DNA of 56,101 nucleotides from CAYIYO01 sp964367715 (GCA_964367715.1 CAYIYO010000006.1:1-56101); one strand, 5' to 3'; shown: positions 1 through 9,605, counted from the stretch's first letter. Notes: generated by a model from the sequence alone, not told the origin. Translations and numbers: made by a program.

Positions 1-161
1 ATAATTGGATAAATAAACAACAAAAAGGCCATGGGGTCTTTTGTTGTGTAATAGATCCAACCTGAGACAGGAACGACAATGACAAATGAGATGAAAAAGT
101 AGATAAGTGAAAGGACTTTACTCGTTTGGTGAACACAAAACTTACTAATTTGTTTTTTCAT
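1..161 (-). CDS. 5' part of a small membrane protein gene, cut by the window edge
   Basis: Reading the minus strand from an ATG at 161 gives 53 open codons to the window edge. A good ribosome binding site (AAAGGAG) lies eight bases before the ATG. The peptide begins MKKQISKFCVHQTSK and continues with a strongly hydrophobic stretch (about residues 16-35) and a second one starting near residue 44, with a short polar turn (YYTTKDP) between them. This is the pattern of a small inner-membrane protein with paired helices. I do not recognise a family firmly; the layout resembles short DUF3566-like membrane proteins, which is only an impression. The 3' end is outside the window. Confidence 0.6.
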   Translation of the reverse strand, partial: MKKQISKFCVHQTSKVLSLIYFFISFVIVVPVSGWIYYTTKDPMAFLLFIYPI

Positions 162-261
162 AACAGGCTCCTTTAGGCATATTCGCCTACCGATCCGCAT
201 TATAGCAATTTTCCGACTTATTACCTAATCGACTGACTATAAAGATGATAGGGAAATATTT

Positions 262-370
262 CTTTTCTTCTCTCAGCGACTCTGTGCCTCTGCGTTAAGA
301 TTCGGAGTCTTTCCAGCAGAGGCTTCTTGATTTCACTTGTGTATAACGCAGAAACGCAGAGAGAGTATCC
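262..370. repeat. intergenic repeat: CTCTGCGTT inverted pair with one A-type arm
   Basis: The spacer between the partial gene and sulP holds a CTCTGCGTT / AACGCAGA-AACGCAGAG inverted pair (around 275-300 and 345-370). Inside it lies one arm of the A-type element found many times in this window (GATTTCACTTGTGTATA, about 329-345). A related CTCTGTG-rich stretch lies at 44711-44759. No gene is visible between 162 and 380. Confidence 0.55.
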
Positions 371-380
371 GTCTCTACAA

Positions 381-2273
381 TTAAGTGGAAGGAATCTGCA
401 TAGAGTCTTCTAGGAGGACTGTTGAAGAGACTTCAGGGAGAAAGGCTACGGTTTGTGTTATCGTTTCTTCTGAGAGGACTTTAGATCGCTGTAATGCTTT
501 TTGCATGTAGTGCGTAGGAAAACGTTCATCAAAACCAAATAGATTCTCTTTTCCTATCTCTTCTGCCAAACCAGAATCTTTTAGCACATCCTCAACAGAA
601 CGAGTAAATCCGCATACAAGTAAATAGCGTCCTGATTTTTTCAGATAAGAATTCAGCTGCTGTAGCGCTAGACATGCTGTGGCATCCATATCACGCGCAT
701 TTTTCATCTGCAAAATAATGACCTTTGCTGCTGCATCATCTTTTGCTAATGCTTGTAAGGTCGACTGAAAAATATCGGCTGCCCCAAAAAACAGCTCTCC
801 TTCAACCTTAATGAACCGTACTTTTTTCGATTCCCTCCCCAGCCGGCTATCTAATTTACACAGGGTTCCATCCTGCGCAATATTGAATTCCACAATATGC
901 GGAGCAGCTGCTTTTTTAAGATACAACATAATCGACAAGATAATTCCAATATAAAACGCCGTATCTAAATTAAAGAAAAGGCACGCGAGTATCGTCGTCA
1001 TCAACACAAAAGCATCCGATCCTGTCGCACGCATACATAAACTGAGCTGCTTAGTATCGACAATACTACATGTGGTCACCAAAATGAGCGCACCCAAAAA
1101 CGCAAGAGGAATGATCGCTATGAACGACTGAAAGGCAATCACAAAAATACCGACAAAAATTGCACCTGACATCGCCGCAAAACGCGTCTGGGCTCCCATC
1201 CGAAAATTCATTGACGTCCGAGAAGGGCTTCCAGAAATAGGCATCGCACCAACAAAAGAGGAAACAAGATTTCCCACGCCTAAACTGAAGACATCCTGAT
1301 TAACATAGAGACGCTGTCCTGTCGACACGGCGATCGATCGCGCAACAGCCGTCGACTCCAATACACTTAATAATGCCACGGCAAAAGCAAAAGGAACCAC
1401 AGCATTCATGATACGCAAGTCAAAAAAAGGAAAAGCAATATTCAACGAAAAGCTGTCTAAAATCCCTGTATCTCCCACGAGCTGCACCTGCTTGACAACA
1501 TCTGGCGTTAACGGATCAAACAGTCCAAAAAATCCACCTTGCGCAAGCCATCCCTCCACCCAAACAGCGAGACTGATTAACAATCCGACGATAAGTCCCC
1601 CAGGGAGGCGACGATCGGTCCGCTGAAAGGCAAGCAATAGCATGATGCTGAGGATCCCTATCACCGCCGTTGGAGGATCCACGAGAGGGATATGTGTAAA
1701 AAGGTAAATGGCTTTTTCGTAGACGGAATGGTGCTCGGCAACGGTAGGAATTCCTACGAGCACATATGCTTGGGTGATGGCCACTGCACAGGCGACCCCG
1801 ACAAGGTAGCCAACAATGACAGAATGGCTCACAAAATGAGTGAGGCGTCCTAGCTTGAAGGATCCCCCTATCACTTGAAAGAGTCCAATTAAAAGAGAAA
1901 GTTGCATTAAAATATTCACTGCCATCATCTGCCTTTCGGGTCCGACAAGGTCGCGGTAGTAGGTATAGAGGATCTCTGCTGTTCCGGCTTGAATTAAAAT
2001 GGCAATGGTATTGCTGGGGCCGACAATAAGGTGGCGCGAAGAGGAAAAAGCGGCAGCCAGAAAGGCGGAAAAGATGGCAGCATAGACGCCACAGGACATA
2101 GGCAACCCGGCGACCATGGAAAACGCCATTGTTTGGGGGATCGTGAGCATGGCGACAGCGAGCCCTGCAAGTAGATCTTGGCGGAGGGTGACCAGGTTAG
2201 ACTGTTGAAGATCTTGAAAAACAGGAAAAAAAGGAAGAAGGGTATTTTTTTTAAAATAGTCGCTAAAGCGCAT
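381..2273 (-). CDS. SulP-family anion transporter with C-terminal STAS domain
   Basis: A 630-residue inner-membrane carrier of the SulP (SLC26) family. The N-terminal 440 residues are hydrophobic with about 10-14 membrane segments and include the family signature around residues 36-75 (LAVAMLTIPQTMAFSMVAGLP, then GVYAAIF). Residues about 485-590 form a STAS domain (VRFIKVEGELFFGAA ... MDATACLALQQL), where the usual phospho-acceptor position region reads DMDATA. SulP members move sulfate, bicarbonate, dicarboxylates or other anions; the substrate cannot be read from sequence. Length is normal. No clear Shine-Dalgarno precedes the ATG. The gene diverges from der across an AT-rich 180-base spacer that probably holds both promoters. 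Confidence 0.93.
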   Translation of the reverse strand: MRFSDYFKKNTLLPFFPVFQDLQQSNLVTLRQDLLAGLAVAMLTIPQTMAFSMVAGLPMSCGVYAAIFSAFLAAAFSSSRHLIVGPSNTIAILIQAGTAEILYTYYRDLVGPERQMMAVNILMQLSLLIGLFQVIGGSFKLGRLTHFVSHSVIVGYLVGVACAVAITQAYVLVGIPTVAEHHSVYEKAIYLFTHIPLVDPPTAVIGILSIMLLLAFQRTDRRLPGGLIVGLLISLAVWVEGWLAQGGFFGLFDPLTPDVVKQVQLVGDTGILDSFSLNIAFPFFDLRIMNAVVPFAFAVALLSVLESTAVARSIAVSTGQRLYVNQDVFSLGVGNLVSSFVGAMPISGSPSRTSMNFRMGAQTRFAAMSGAIFVGIFVIAFQSFIAIIPLAFLGALILVTTCSIVDTKQLSLCMRATGSDAFVLMTTILACLFFNLDTAFYIGIILSIMLYLKKAAAPHIVEFNIAQDGTLCKLDSRLGRESKKVRFIKVEGELFFGAADIFQSTLQALAKDDAAAKVIILQMKNARDMDATACLALQQLNSYLKKSGRYLLVCGFTRSVEDVLKDSGLAEEIGKENLFGFDERFPTHYMQKALQRSKVLSEETITQTVAFLPEVSSTVLLEDSMQIPST

Positions 2274-2452
2274 AATATCACATATTATTTATTAAAATTC
2301 ATATTATATAAATATCATTTATATTACAACTAAAATCGCATTCCTTTCACCCAATGCAGTGGTGTAAGAAGTTATTTTATTCCTATAATAAGTATACTTA
2401 TTTTGTCTAAATTTGATATGATAGCGACTTAATTTAGTGGATAAAATAAAAA

Positions 2453-3874
2453 ATGAAAAGAATACCTAAGCTTGCCATCGTCGGTCGTCCTAATGTAGGA
2501 AAATCCGCACTCTTTAATTGTATCTGTAAACGCCGGATTGCCATCGTCGACGAAGCAGAAGGAATCACACGCGACCGTTTATATGCGGAAACCGATCTTT
2601 TTGGTCTGAAATTTGAAATTATTGATACCGGCGGGATTAACCCTCGCTCAAGCGCCCTTTTTAATGACGCAATCAAACGCCAGGCAGAAATTGCGATTGA
2701 AGAAGCCGACACCATTGTCATGGTCGTCGACTCCCACGTTGGCATCACCGATCTTGATATCGAAGTCGCGCGCATTTTATTGAAAACGAATAAACCATTA
2801 TGCCTTGCTGTCAACAAAGTCGATAACACCAACGAAGAGCACATGATCTTTGAGTTCGACTCTTTGGGAATTTCCAAAAAAGTCGCTGTCTCTGCTTCAC
2901 ACAATTGGCATATTGCAGAACTCCTTGAAACAGCGATGGAAGGATTCGTTAACGACGAAGTTGAATACGAGGAGCCTAAAGGCATCAAAGTTGCAATCAT
3001 CGGACGCCCTAACGTAGGAAAATCCTCTTTAATTAATTACCTTCTTAACGACAATCGCTGCATTGTGAGCCCTATTCCTGGTACCACACGCGACAGCATC
3101 GACGTCACCTTTTCTAACGAAACACAAGACTTCGTCTTTATCGATACCGCAGGGATCCGCCGTAAAAAAGCGGAAGGCGAAGTCGTCGACAAATTTGCTT
3201 CCATCCGTACCCAACAAGCGATTGAACGCTCGGACATTTGCCTTCTGATGCTGGACTCGACCCAAGGGTTGACCACACAAGAAAAACGTATTGCCAACAT
3301 GATTGAAGAAGCGGGCAAAGGGTGCATCCTCCTGTTCAATAAGTGGGACCTTGTAAAAGGGTTTCGTATGGAGCATTGCATGCAAAGCATTGAGCAAGAA
3401 GTGCCTTTCCTTGGCCACTGCCCTAAAATCTTTATGTCGATCCTTGAAGGCCGTAACATCAATAAGATTTTTCCTTTGATCGACGAAGTCTTTAAACATG
3501 CAAACACACGTATCACCACACACCAATTGAATAAATTCGTCGCAAAAGCGATGCAGTTAAATCATCCTCCAATGCTGCTAGGAAAACGTCTCCGTATCTA
3601 CTACATGGCACAGGTCGATACTGCTCCTCCACGCTTTGTTCTTTTCGTTAACTATTCCGAGTTAATGACGGATACGTATAAAAAGTATCTCTACAATCAG
3701 TTTAGAGTTACTTTTGGATTTACTGGTGTTCCAATTAAACTCCACATGAAAGATAAAGAAAAAACAGGAGTGGGCAAACGTCCAAAAGGCAGCCATCTCC
3801 CTGATCGCTCTCTCGAAGATGTCGGATACCTCGAAGAAATTGAATCCTACACAGGTGAAGAAGACTTTGAATAG
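2453..3874 (+). CDS. der: ribosome-assembly GTPase Der (EngA)
   Basis: A 473-residue double GTPase that acts in 50S subunit maturation. Two G domains stand in tandem: the first with GRPNVGKSAL at residues 11-20, DTGG and NKVD; the second with GRPNVGKSSL near 185, DTAGIRRK near 232 and NKWD near 298. The last ~110 residues form the KH-like domain (KLHMKDKEKTGVGKRPKGSH near the end). Length and order are those of the family. The ATG at 2453 has no strong Shine-Dalgarno, but the protein starts right before the first G1 motif, as expected. A hairpin overlaps its stop codon. Confidence 0.97.
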   Translation: MKRIPKLAIVGRPNVGKSALFNCICKRRIAIVDEAEGITRDRLYAETDLFGLKFEIIDTGGINPRSSALFNDAIKRQAEIAIEEADTIVMVVDSHVGITDLDIEVARILLKTNKPLCLAVNKVDNTNEEHMIFEFDSLGISKKVAVSASHNWHIAELLETAMEGFVNDEVEYEEPKGIKVAIIGRPNVGKSSLINYLLNDNRCIVSPIPGTTRDSIDVTFSNETQDFVFIDTAGIRRKKAEGEVVDKFASIRTQQAIERSDICLLMLDSTQGLTTQEKRIANMIEEAGKGCILLFNKWDLVKGFRMEHCMQSIEQEVPFLGHCPKIFMSILEGRNINKIFPLIDEVFKHANTRITTHQLNKFVAKAMQLNHPPMLLGKRLRIYYMAQVDTAPPRFVLFVNYSELMTDTYKKYLYNQFRVTFGFTGVPIKLHMKDKEKTGVGKRPKGSHLPDRSLEDVGYLEEIESYTGEEDFE

Positions 3875-3882
3875 TCTTCTTC
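3857..3882 (+). terminator. hairpin at the end of der, possible terminator
   Basis: A perfect 10-bp stem (GAAGAAGACT / AGTCTTCTTC, six-base loop) overlaps the der stop codon. It is not followed by a clear T run, so it may be a stability or REP-type hairpin and not an intrinsic terminator. Confidence 0.4.
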
Positions 3883-3960
3883 TATCTTGATCATTTGACA
3901 GAAAAAATTTTAACTGTTAATATCCGGTTCTCCCCTCTAAGTTTCGCCTCAATGGTTCAT

Positions 3961-4013
3961 GGAGTGCGGCGGCTTGATGCGTATGTGACTTGTCACCGCA
4001 CTCCATAAGCCGT
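3961..4013. repeat. REP-like hairpin with ACTCCATAAGCCG motif
   Basis: GGAGTGCGG at 3961-3969 pairs with CCGCACTCC at 3996-4004. The motif ACTCCATAAGCCG is shared with 39020-39033 and, inverted, with 23740-23757. It lies in the spacer between der and the MATE gene. Confidence 0.55.
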
Positions 4014-4035
4014 TGGAAAAAGATTTGAGACTATT

Positions 4036-5412
4036 ATGAAGCCTGCACATCAACTGACAAAATATCGGATTGGATCACTCAAAGAAATGTGGATCGTTTC
4101 TTGGCCGCTCATTCTTGGCCTGATGTCGATGAGTATTATGCTTTTTGTGGACCGTCTTCTTTTGTCGCGTTACTCTGTCGATGCACTTAATGCTGCGGCT
4201 AGCGCAGGGACTGCTGCCTGGGCATTGATGGTGTTGCCGATTTCAATTGCGGCAATCTCTGAAGTTTTTGTGGGCCGTTATCACGGCCAAGCGCGTTTTC
4301 AGGATACCGGCCGGCCGGTATGGCAAATGATATGGCTGTCCCTTTTATTGACTCCCCTCTTCATTTTTCTTGCACACCAGTTGCCCCCGATTCTTTTTCC
4401 CAACTCTCCATACGCTTCTTATGAAGCTACCTATTTTAAAGTCATTCTTTACTTTTGTCCTTTTAGCATCGCTGCAGTGGGCATTAGTGGATTTTTTATT
4501 GGAATTGGTCGTGTACGGATTGTAAGCGTCCTGGCGATCTTAAGTAATATTGTAAACTTTATATTCGCCGTTCCCATGATCTATGGATGGGGGCCTTTCC
4601 CTGAGATGGGGATTGCGGGAGCAGCATACTCTACAGGGATTGCAGAGATCTTTCATGTCGCGGCGTTGTTATGGTTCTTTTTATCGAAACGCAATCGAAA
4701 CCATTATGGGACACATTTCTTTTCTATCGACCTTCGTGTTTTTTATGAGTCGCTAGCGATTGGATTCCCTGCTGGACTTGGAGTAACCATTGAGGTGTTC
4801 GCACATTTTGGCTTTTACAAGTTAATGGCGTTGTCGGGGCACGATAGTATTAGTTTGGCAGCGTTGGTTCAAAGCTTTTTCTTTTTGATCTTCTTTTTGT
4901 TTGAAGGAATATCGAAAGGTGTCACAACGATATGCGCGAACTTGCTAGGCGGTCAACAAAGCGCTCTCATTCCTAAAGTACTTCGATCCGCAATCGTCCT
5001 TCACACCTTCTTTTTTGTGCTTGTCGCGTCCAATATTTATCTTTTTTCTGATGAGATCATCAATTTTTTCCTCAATCAAGATGATGAAAGTAAACTTGTG
5101 ACTAACAGCTTTATTAATAAAGCGAAGTGGTCGTATGGATGGATGACAATTGTTTTTCTTTTTGACGGGTATTGCCGCATTTATGCAGGACAATTGACGG
5201 CTGCGGGTGATACTAAATTTTTACTGTATGCGGGAAGCTTTTTAACTCTCTTCTTCTATCTATTACCCGTCTATTTAATCGTGGTCTATGCAAATTCCGG
5301 GGTGCAAGAAGCATGGTTTGTCATCGCCTGCTACAGTTTCATCAACTGCCTAGTGTATTATTGGCGGTACCGCAGTGGACGCTGGATGAAAAGCTCGGAT
5401 GCGATCGCTTAG
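4036..5412 (+). CDS. MATE-family multidrug/toxin exporter
   Basis: A 458-residue protein with about 12 hydrophobic segments in two similar halves, as in MATE exporters that use Na+ or H+ gradients to expel cationic compounds. Visible family features are the N-terminal WPLILGLMSMSIMLFVDRLL stretch (about residues 22-41), the early VGRYHGQ after the second helix, the IGRVRIVSVLAILSNIVNFI segment near 150-175, and a second half starting near residue 235 (FPAGLGVTIEVFAHFGFY). Substrate is unknown. The stop overlaps the convergent SNF2 gene stop by 4 bases, with no terminator between them. Confidence 0.88.
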   Translation: MKPAHQLTKYRIGSLKEMWIVSWPLILGLMSMSIMLFVDRLLLSRYSVDALNAAASAGTAAWALMVLPISIAAISEVFVGRYHGQARFQDTGRPVWQMIWLSLLLTPLFIFLAHQLPPILFPNSPYASYEATYFKVILYFCPFSIAAVGISGFFIGIGRVRIVSVLAILSNIVNFIFAVPMIYGWGPFPEMGIAGAAYSTGIAEIFHVAALLWFFLSKRNRNHYGTHFFSIDLRVFYESLAIGFPAGLGVTIEVFAHFGFYKLMALSGHDSISLAALVQSFFFLIFFLFEGISKGVTTICANLLGGQQSALIPKVLRSAIVLHTFFFVLVASNIYLFSDEIINFFLNQDDESKLVTNSFINKAKWSYGWMTIVFLFDGYCRIYAGQLTAAGDTKFLLYAGSFLTLFFYLLPVYLIVVYANSGVQEAWFVIACYSFINCLVYYWRYRSGRWMKSSDAIA

Positions 5413-8400
5413 AACAGAAGCTGTATGAGCTCTTCGCGGCTAAACTTTTTAATAAATTGGTAGTCGTCAGAACTGACCACTTCTTCCATCAGTTTCCCCT
5501 TCTTCATGATCAACTGATCGATGCGCTCTTCAAACGAATTTTTGGTGACTAGCTTGAAGACTTGAACGCCGCGCTTTTGTCCGATACGGTGCACACGGTC
5601 TGTCGCCTGATTTTCCCGCGCAGCATTCCACCAGCGGTCGTAATGGATAACGACGGAACCTGCAGTTAAGTCCACTCCGAGGCCTGAAGCCTGGATAGAG
5701 CCTAAAAACACTTCGCATTTTGGATCGTGATTGAACTTTTTAATCTGTTCCCCACGTCGCTGAGTGGCTCCGCGGATGGTTGCGTACTCGATTCCCTGCT
5801 CTTTCAGGTAGTTTTCCATGATATCTAACATGAACAAGTACTGGGAAAAGACGACGACTTTTTGATTACTTTCGCGCGCTTCATTAAGGAGTTCTAGGAA
5901 CAGTGCCCATTTTCCTGATTCATATTCTGTGTAATTGTCGGGATCCTTGTGATAAACAGCAGGGTGGTCGCAAATTTGTTTTAGGCTAGACAGCAAGGCA
6001 AAAATATGGACATATGGAACCGGCTGCTGATTATCTTGAAGTTCGTCCACAAGGCGACGACGTGCTCCTTCGACCACATCGTCATAGAGGCGCCGTTGCG
6101 CAGGCAAGAGATCGCAGTGCGCAATTTCTTCAATTTTAGGGGGAAGCTCTTTTAATACTTCATTCTTTTTACGCCGTAAGACAAAAGGTTTGATAAAACG
6201 GGTCAACAGATTCCGCCGTGTGGGATCCTGTTCACGTTCAATTGGCCGTACAAAAAACTCTTGGTACTCTCCTTCACGCGGCATGTAGCCTGGAAGCACG
6301 ATATCAAACAATGATTTTAATTCTCGTAACTGATTCTCAATCGGCGTTCCTGTCAACCCCAACTTCACCGGAGCGTTCACTTTTAAGAGTGCTTGGTGGA
6401 CGCGGCTCGAATGATTTTTTGCGATTTGTATCTCATCAAAAATGGCGAGGTCAAAAGGGATTTTCTTTAACTTTTCGATTTCAATCCGCCAGATCCCATA
6501 AGAAGTTAATAGCACATCATAATTGTCGTCGAACTGTTCTAGACTGCGTCCCATGCCATGAAAAGCAAATACCTTTAGCTCTGGCAAAAACTCTTCAAGC
6601 TTTTCCTGCCAATGGTAGATGACAGACGTTGGGCAGACGACGACAAAGCGCGCGCGCTTGTTTCCATACACATGATGCTGCAATTGGTGAATAGCTGCCA
6701 TCAGCGCCATTGTTTGGTGCGTCTTTCCAAGCCCCATCTCATCGCATAGTAACCCAGATAGCTCGTGCACATATAAAGACCACAACCAGACAACGCCTGC
6801 ATGCTGGTAGGAGCGCAATTGGCTGCGAAGGAGGGAGATGTCAGGATCCTGAACAATATCCATATTAAGAGCATCATGAAGAAGCGTATCCGAAGCGGCG
6901 TAATCTTTTTGCCCCTTGTTCACCATCTCCAATTGTTCGTATGCATGGAGGCGAAAGAGCTCCATCATTGACAAATGGATCATTTTATTTCTGAGGTCGA
7001 TCTGATTTTTTTTGATATTACCAAGCCATTTAAAGCGCTCTTCTGTCGTATCAATCAGACCTGAAGGAGAAAAAATGAACTGCTGTTTATTTTTTAATGC
7101 CGTCCATACGTCAGGGAGAGGGGTCCATCCAACTTCAGAGTCATATCCTAACTCCAAAGTGAACCATCCTTTTCCTCGCTTTTCCGCCTTTTCAATCGAC
7201 TTCACCCGCAAAGGAAGCATTTTAGGGAAAACAAGAGCAGGGTCTTTATCCAGAAAAAAGCGTTCTAACGCTGTATATTCGATCGTCAAAAATTGTGCGA
7301 GCGCATCGCCTTCAATCAAATGCGCCTCACGGTAGGCTTCGGGCAACCGCAACTCTGCCGGCAGCTCATAAAATCCGACACCATCGACATAAATCATCTC
7401 ATCAAAAAAGCGATAAGACCTTCCTTCGTATTCAGGAATCAACGCATAACGTGGACTCACTCGAATCGAGGCATTTCCTACAATCTTGACATCAATACCT
7501 AAACTGAGTAACGGACATTTTTCTGCATAAAATCCGGGAACCAACAATAGCTCTTCTTTATTTGTTCGGATAAAATACGCAATTTGGCTCTGCCCCAAAA
7601 TCAATCCCGGACGAACAGTTAACCCGGTCGAGACGGTAACCTTAGAGTAAAATCCTTCGCCTTTCACATAAATCCACGAACCGAAATCTTTTCCTGCGGC
7701 AGCCTCCCCTTCCAAGCCTACGCGGCGACGAAACGATAAACGGCTATCTTCGCTTAAACTATATGTCAGCTGCGATTCAATACCGATGAGATGCGTTTCA
7801 AATTCACGAATGGTATTGAGCCAATCGCGATGCAACGTAACAAATTCGGGCACTTGATCCGATGGAATAATCGTGTCAATAAAATCAAATTGGCGATTCG
7901 TCAAGCGATAGAATCCCTTATCCTCAACATATACCCAGTCTCCAAAAAACCGAGAATAATCCAAGATAAGATCGCCGGGAACAAACAAGTAGGCGATAAG
8001 GTGAAGATTCCAATTTTCATCAAAGGTCAACTGATAGGAAGGGACAATCGCCTCTTCATGTACCTCTTCCCCTTTCAACAATTGTTTAATGAGAGTGGGA
8101 TGAGTATTAAGTAACTCGTCGATCTGCTTTCCGCGCAAGGTGGGGGTATTAAGCAAGCCGTGCTGATCAATCGCATGAAAGCCTACGCGAGGCTCGTAAC
8201 GCCATCCGTCCACCAAAAGAGAACCTTTGGGCATCTTAACTTTGGCAGGGACAACATGCAAAGCACCTTTAATTCGATCGTATTCAATGTGAGCAATCCC
8301 TTCTTGAGTAGTCATATCAACAGATAAAGGAGTGCGAAGGGTAGATAATGCCGGAATTAACGCGAGGAGGGCGGCACGGTCAATAAAAAATGAGGCCTTG

Positions 8401-9104
8401 ATTGCATTAAAGATCGCAATTAACCGATTAGGAATCCCCTGCTTGTCGTATTGGAAATCGATTTGATAATCGGGATCCTCTTCCTGTAGGAAAAATAGCC
8501 ATTTGGCGAAGTCATTCCAGTAAGAGAGTTCATATTTAAGCTGTGGGCTAGGACGGCCTTCTCTCCACAGCTCGATCTCTTCTAATGAGAGATTAGAGAA
8601 TTTTAATGACGTTTCTTCCGTCGCTATAGAGCGCTGCTGTACAATTTCTTTAAGATAATCGACCGCTTCTTTAGTTTTTGCTTCAATTGCAAACAATTCT
8701 TTCTTTTCGCGAAGACAAACACACCGCTTTTTAGCCACGAGCTTTAGATCGTCGAGATTCTCTCCATATTGATCGGCAAAGCAACGAAATAAACGATTCC
8801 ACAAGCTCCCCTCAAATCGCACATGCAAAGGAACAGAAGTGCCTTGAAAAATACGCAAATAGGCAGTGGCAATATGGACACAGGCAGAATCCTCATCGCA
8901 ATTTTCGCACGAACAAAAGCAGTCTCGAATCTCATTTTTGGAGTCAAGTTGTACAAAAGCCCACGCCTTACCTTCGCGCATACTTTTATCAGCGACAAGA
9001 ATCTGATAGGTCTCTCCAGAGAATTCGATCTCTTTTACGCAACCTTTTACCAGAAACTCTTCTGCATCAGCACGATATGTCTTTATGATTGTTGGTAGTC
9101 GCAT
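5409..9104 (-). CDS. SNF2/SWI2-family helicase with N-terminal SWIM zinc finger
   Basis: A 1231-residue DNA-dependent ATPase. Near residues 75-105 is a SWIM-type zinc site (CFCSCENCDEDSACVHIA). A long middle region (about 110-740) contains many repeated short beta-rich modules of unknown role. The motor begins near 770: LLCDEMGLGKTHQTMAL (Walker A), DEIQ in the DEAH-box position, LTGTPIENQL (motif III), then the C-terminal helicase lobe with VVVFSQYLFMLDIMENYL and the motif V-VI stretch SGLGVDLTAG ... QATDRVHRIGQKR. Chlamydiae carry such SWIM-SNF2 proteins; they are thought to act in chromatin or transcription, not proven. GGGTGATG precedes the ATG. Confidence 0.92.
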   Translation of the reverse strand: MRLPTIIKTYRADAEEFLVKGCVKEIEFSGETYQILVADKSMREGKAWAFVQLDSKNEIRDCFCSCENCDEDSACVHIATAYLRIFQGTSVPLHVRFEGSLWNRLFRCFADQYGENLDDLKLVAKKRCVCLREKKELFAIEAKTKEAVDYLKEIVQQRSIATEETSLKFSNLSLEEIELWREGRPSPQLKYELSYWNDFAKWLFFLQEEDPDYQIDFQYDKQGIPNRLIAIFNAIKASFFIDRAALLALIPALSTLRTPLSVDMTTQEGIAHIEYDRIKGALHVVPAKVKMPKGSLLVDGWRYEPRVGFHAIDQHGLLNTPTLRGKQIDELLNTHPTLIKQLLKGEEVHEEAIVPSYQLTFDENWNLHLIAYLFVPGDLILDYSRFFGDWVYVEDKGFYRLTNRQFDFIDTIIPSDQVPEFVTLHRDWLNTIREFETHLIGIESQLTYSLSEDSRLSFRRRVGLEGEAAAGKDFGSWIYVKGEGFYSKVTVSTGLTVRPGLILGQSQIAYFIRTNKEELLLVPGFYAEKCPLLSLGIDVKIVGNASIRVSPRYALIPEYEGRSYRFFDEMIYVDGVGFYELPAELRLPEAYREAHLIEGDALAQFLTIEYTALERFFLDKDPALVFPKMLPLRVKSIEKAEKRGKGWFTLELGYDSEVGWTPLPDVWTALKNKQQFIFSPSGLIDTTEERFKWLGNIKKNQIDLRNKMIHLSMMELFRLHAYEQLEMVNKGQKDYAASDTLLHDALNMDIVQDPDISLLRSQLRSYQHAGVVWLWSLYVHELSGLLCDEMGLGKTHQTMALMAAIHQLQHHVYGNKRARFVVVCPTSVIYHWQEKLEEFLPELKVFAFHGMGRSLEQFDDNYDVLLTSYGIWRIEIEKLKKIPFDLAIFDEIQIAKNHSSRVHQALLKVNAPVKLGLTGTPIENQLRELKSLFDIVLPGYMPREGEYQEFFVRPIEREQDPTRRNLLTRFIKPFVLRRKKNEVLKELPPKIEEIAHCDLLPAQRRLYDDVVEGARRRLVDELQDNQQPVPYVHIFALLSSLKQICDHPAVYHKDPDNYTEYESGKWALFLELLNEARESNQKVVVFSQYLFMLDIMENYLKEQGIEYATIRGATQRRGEQIKKFNHDPKCEVFLGSIQASGLGVDLTAGSVVIHYDRWWNAARENQATDRVHRIGQKRGVQVFKLVTKNSFEERIDQLIMKKGKLMEEVVSSDDYQFIKKFSREELIQLLF

Positions 9105-9318
9105 TTCATCACCCTATTTAGTCCATTGTGCCACCTTGTAAATTCTTAATCAATGAACGAAATTTATTTAAAAAATTCAAATCAAATTAATTAGATTAAA
9201 ATTCAATATTAATAAAATAACAATATAAGATTTTTAATTATATTACAAAAAAATTAATAAAAATAAAATTTCATTTATGGAAATAGTTAATAATTTATCT
9301 AAAAACCCAAGTTGCGTA
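9105..9318. other. very AT-rich spacer upstream of the SNF2 gene
   Basis: About 9135-9305 is close to 90% A+T, with A and T tracts, while the surrounding genes are near 43-45% G+C. No ORF or RNA gene is visible. It may hold the SNF2 promoter with UP-like tracts or be decayed or imported DNA. Confidence 0.5.
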
Positions 9319-9482
9319 TATACACAAGTAAAATCAAGAATCGGTTTTTAAGCGATGTGAAAGCTCCCGCGATTGACCGATCGAAAGTCGTTTAATATTA
9401 ATAATATGAACCGACTTTCGATCGGTGAATCCCGGGGCTTTGACATGCTCAAAAAGCCAATTTTTGAATTCACTTGTGTATA
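9319..9482. repeat. A-type nested palindrome element (164 bp, complete)
   Basis: Outer ends are imperfect inverted repeats of about 36 bases (TATACACAAGT... / ...ACTTGTGTATA). Inside is the collar AAAGCTCCCGCG / CCCGGGGCTTTGAC, and in the centre a perfect 15-bp palindrome ACCGATCGAAAGTCG / CGACTTTCGATCGGT around an AT loop. There is no coding capacity. A second, inverted copy is at 47312-47474. Confidence 0.8.
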
Positions 9483-9605
9483 ATTATCACGGTGCTTTTG
9501 ATAAGGTTTTCATCCCGGTAGCGATGAATGCATAAAAACAATCCGCACGCCTTAAGTGATGTTCCCCGCCACCCATTACGTGGCTTAAGGAAGGTAGCAG
9601 GAATA
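9483..9605. repeat. spacer with repeat ATCACGGTGC-TTTGATAAGG and a structured stretch
   Basis: The sequence 9487-9525 (ATCACGGTGCTTTTGATAAGG, then GGTAGCGATGAAT) recurs at 38792-38825 and at the right end of the window (56067-56101). It is followed by CCTTAAG ... CTTAAGG (about 9553-9589) enclosing CCAC/GTGG. No gene is seen. Confidence 0.5.

Noticed and set aside
3029..3526. Long antisense frames inside der
   Set aside because: They mirror the codon usage of der on the other strand and show no family features or ribosome sites.
9575..9602. GGAAGGTAGCAGG, similar to the core of the bacterial SRP (4.5S) RNA
   Set aside because: The matching 5' half (GTCAGG...) and closing helix are missing; the region pairs instead as CCTTAAG/CTTAAGG and CCAC/GTGG, so I do not call an SRP RNA.
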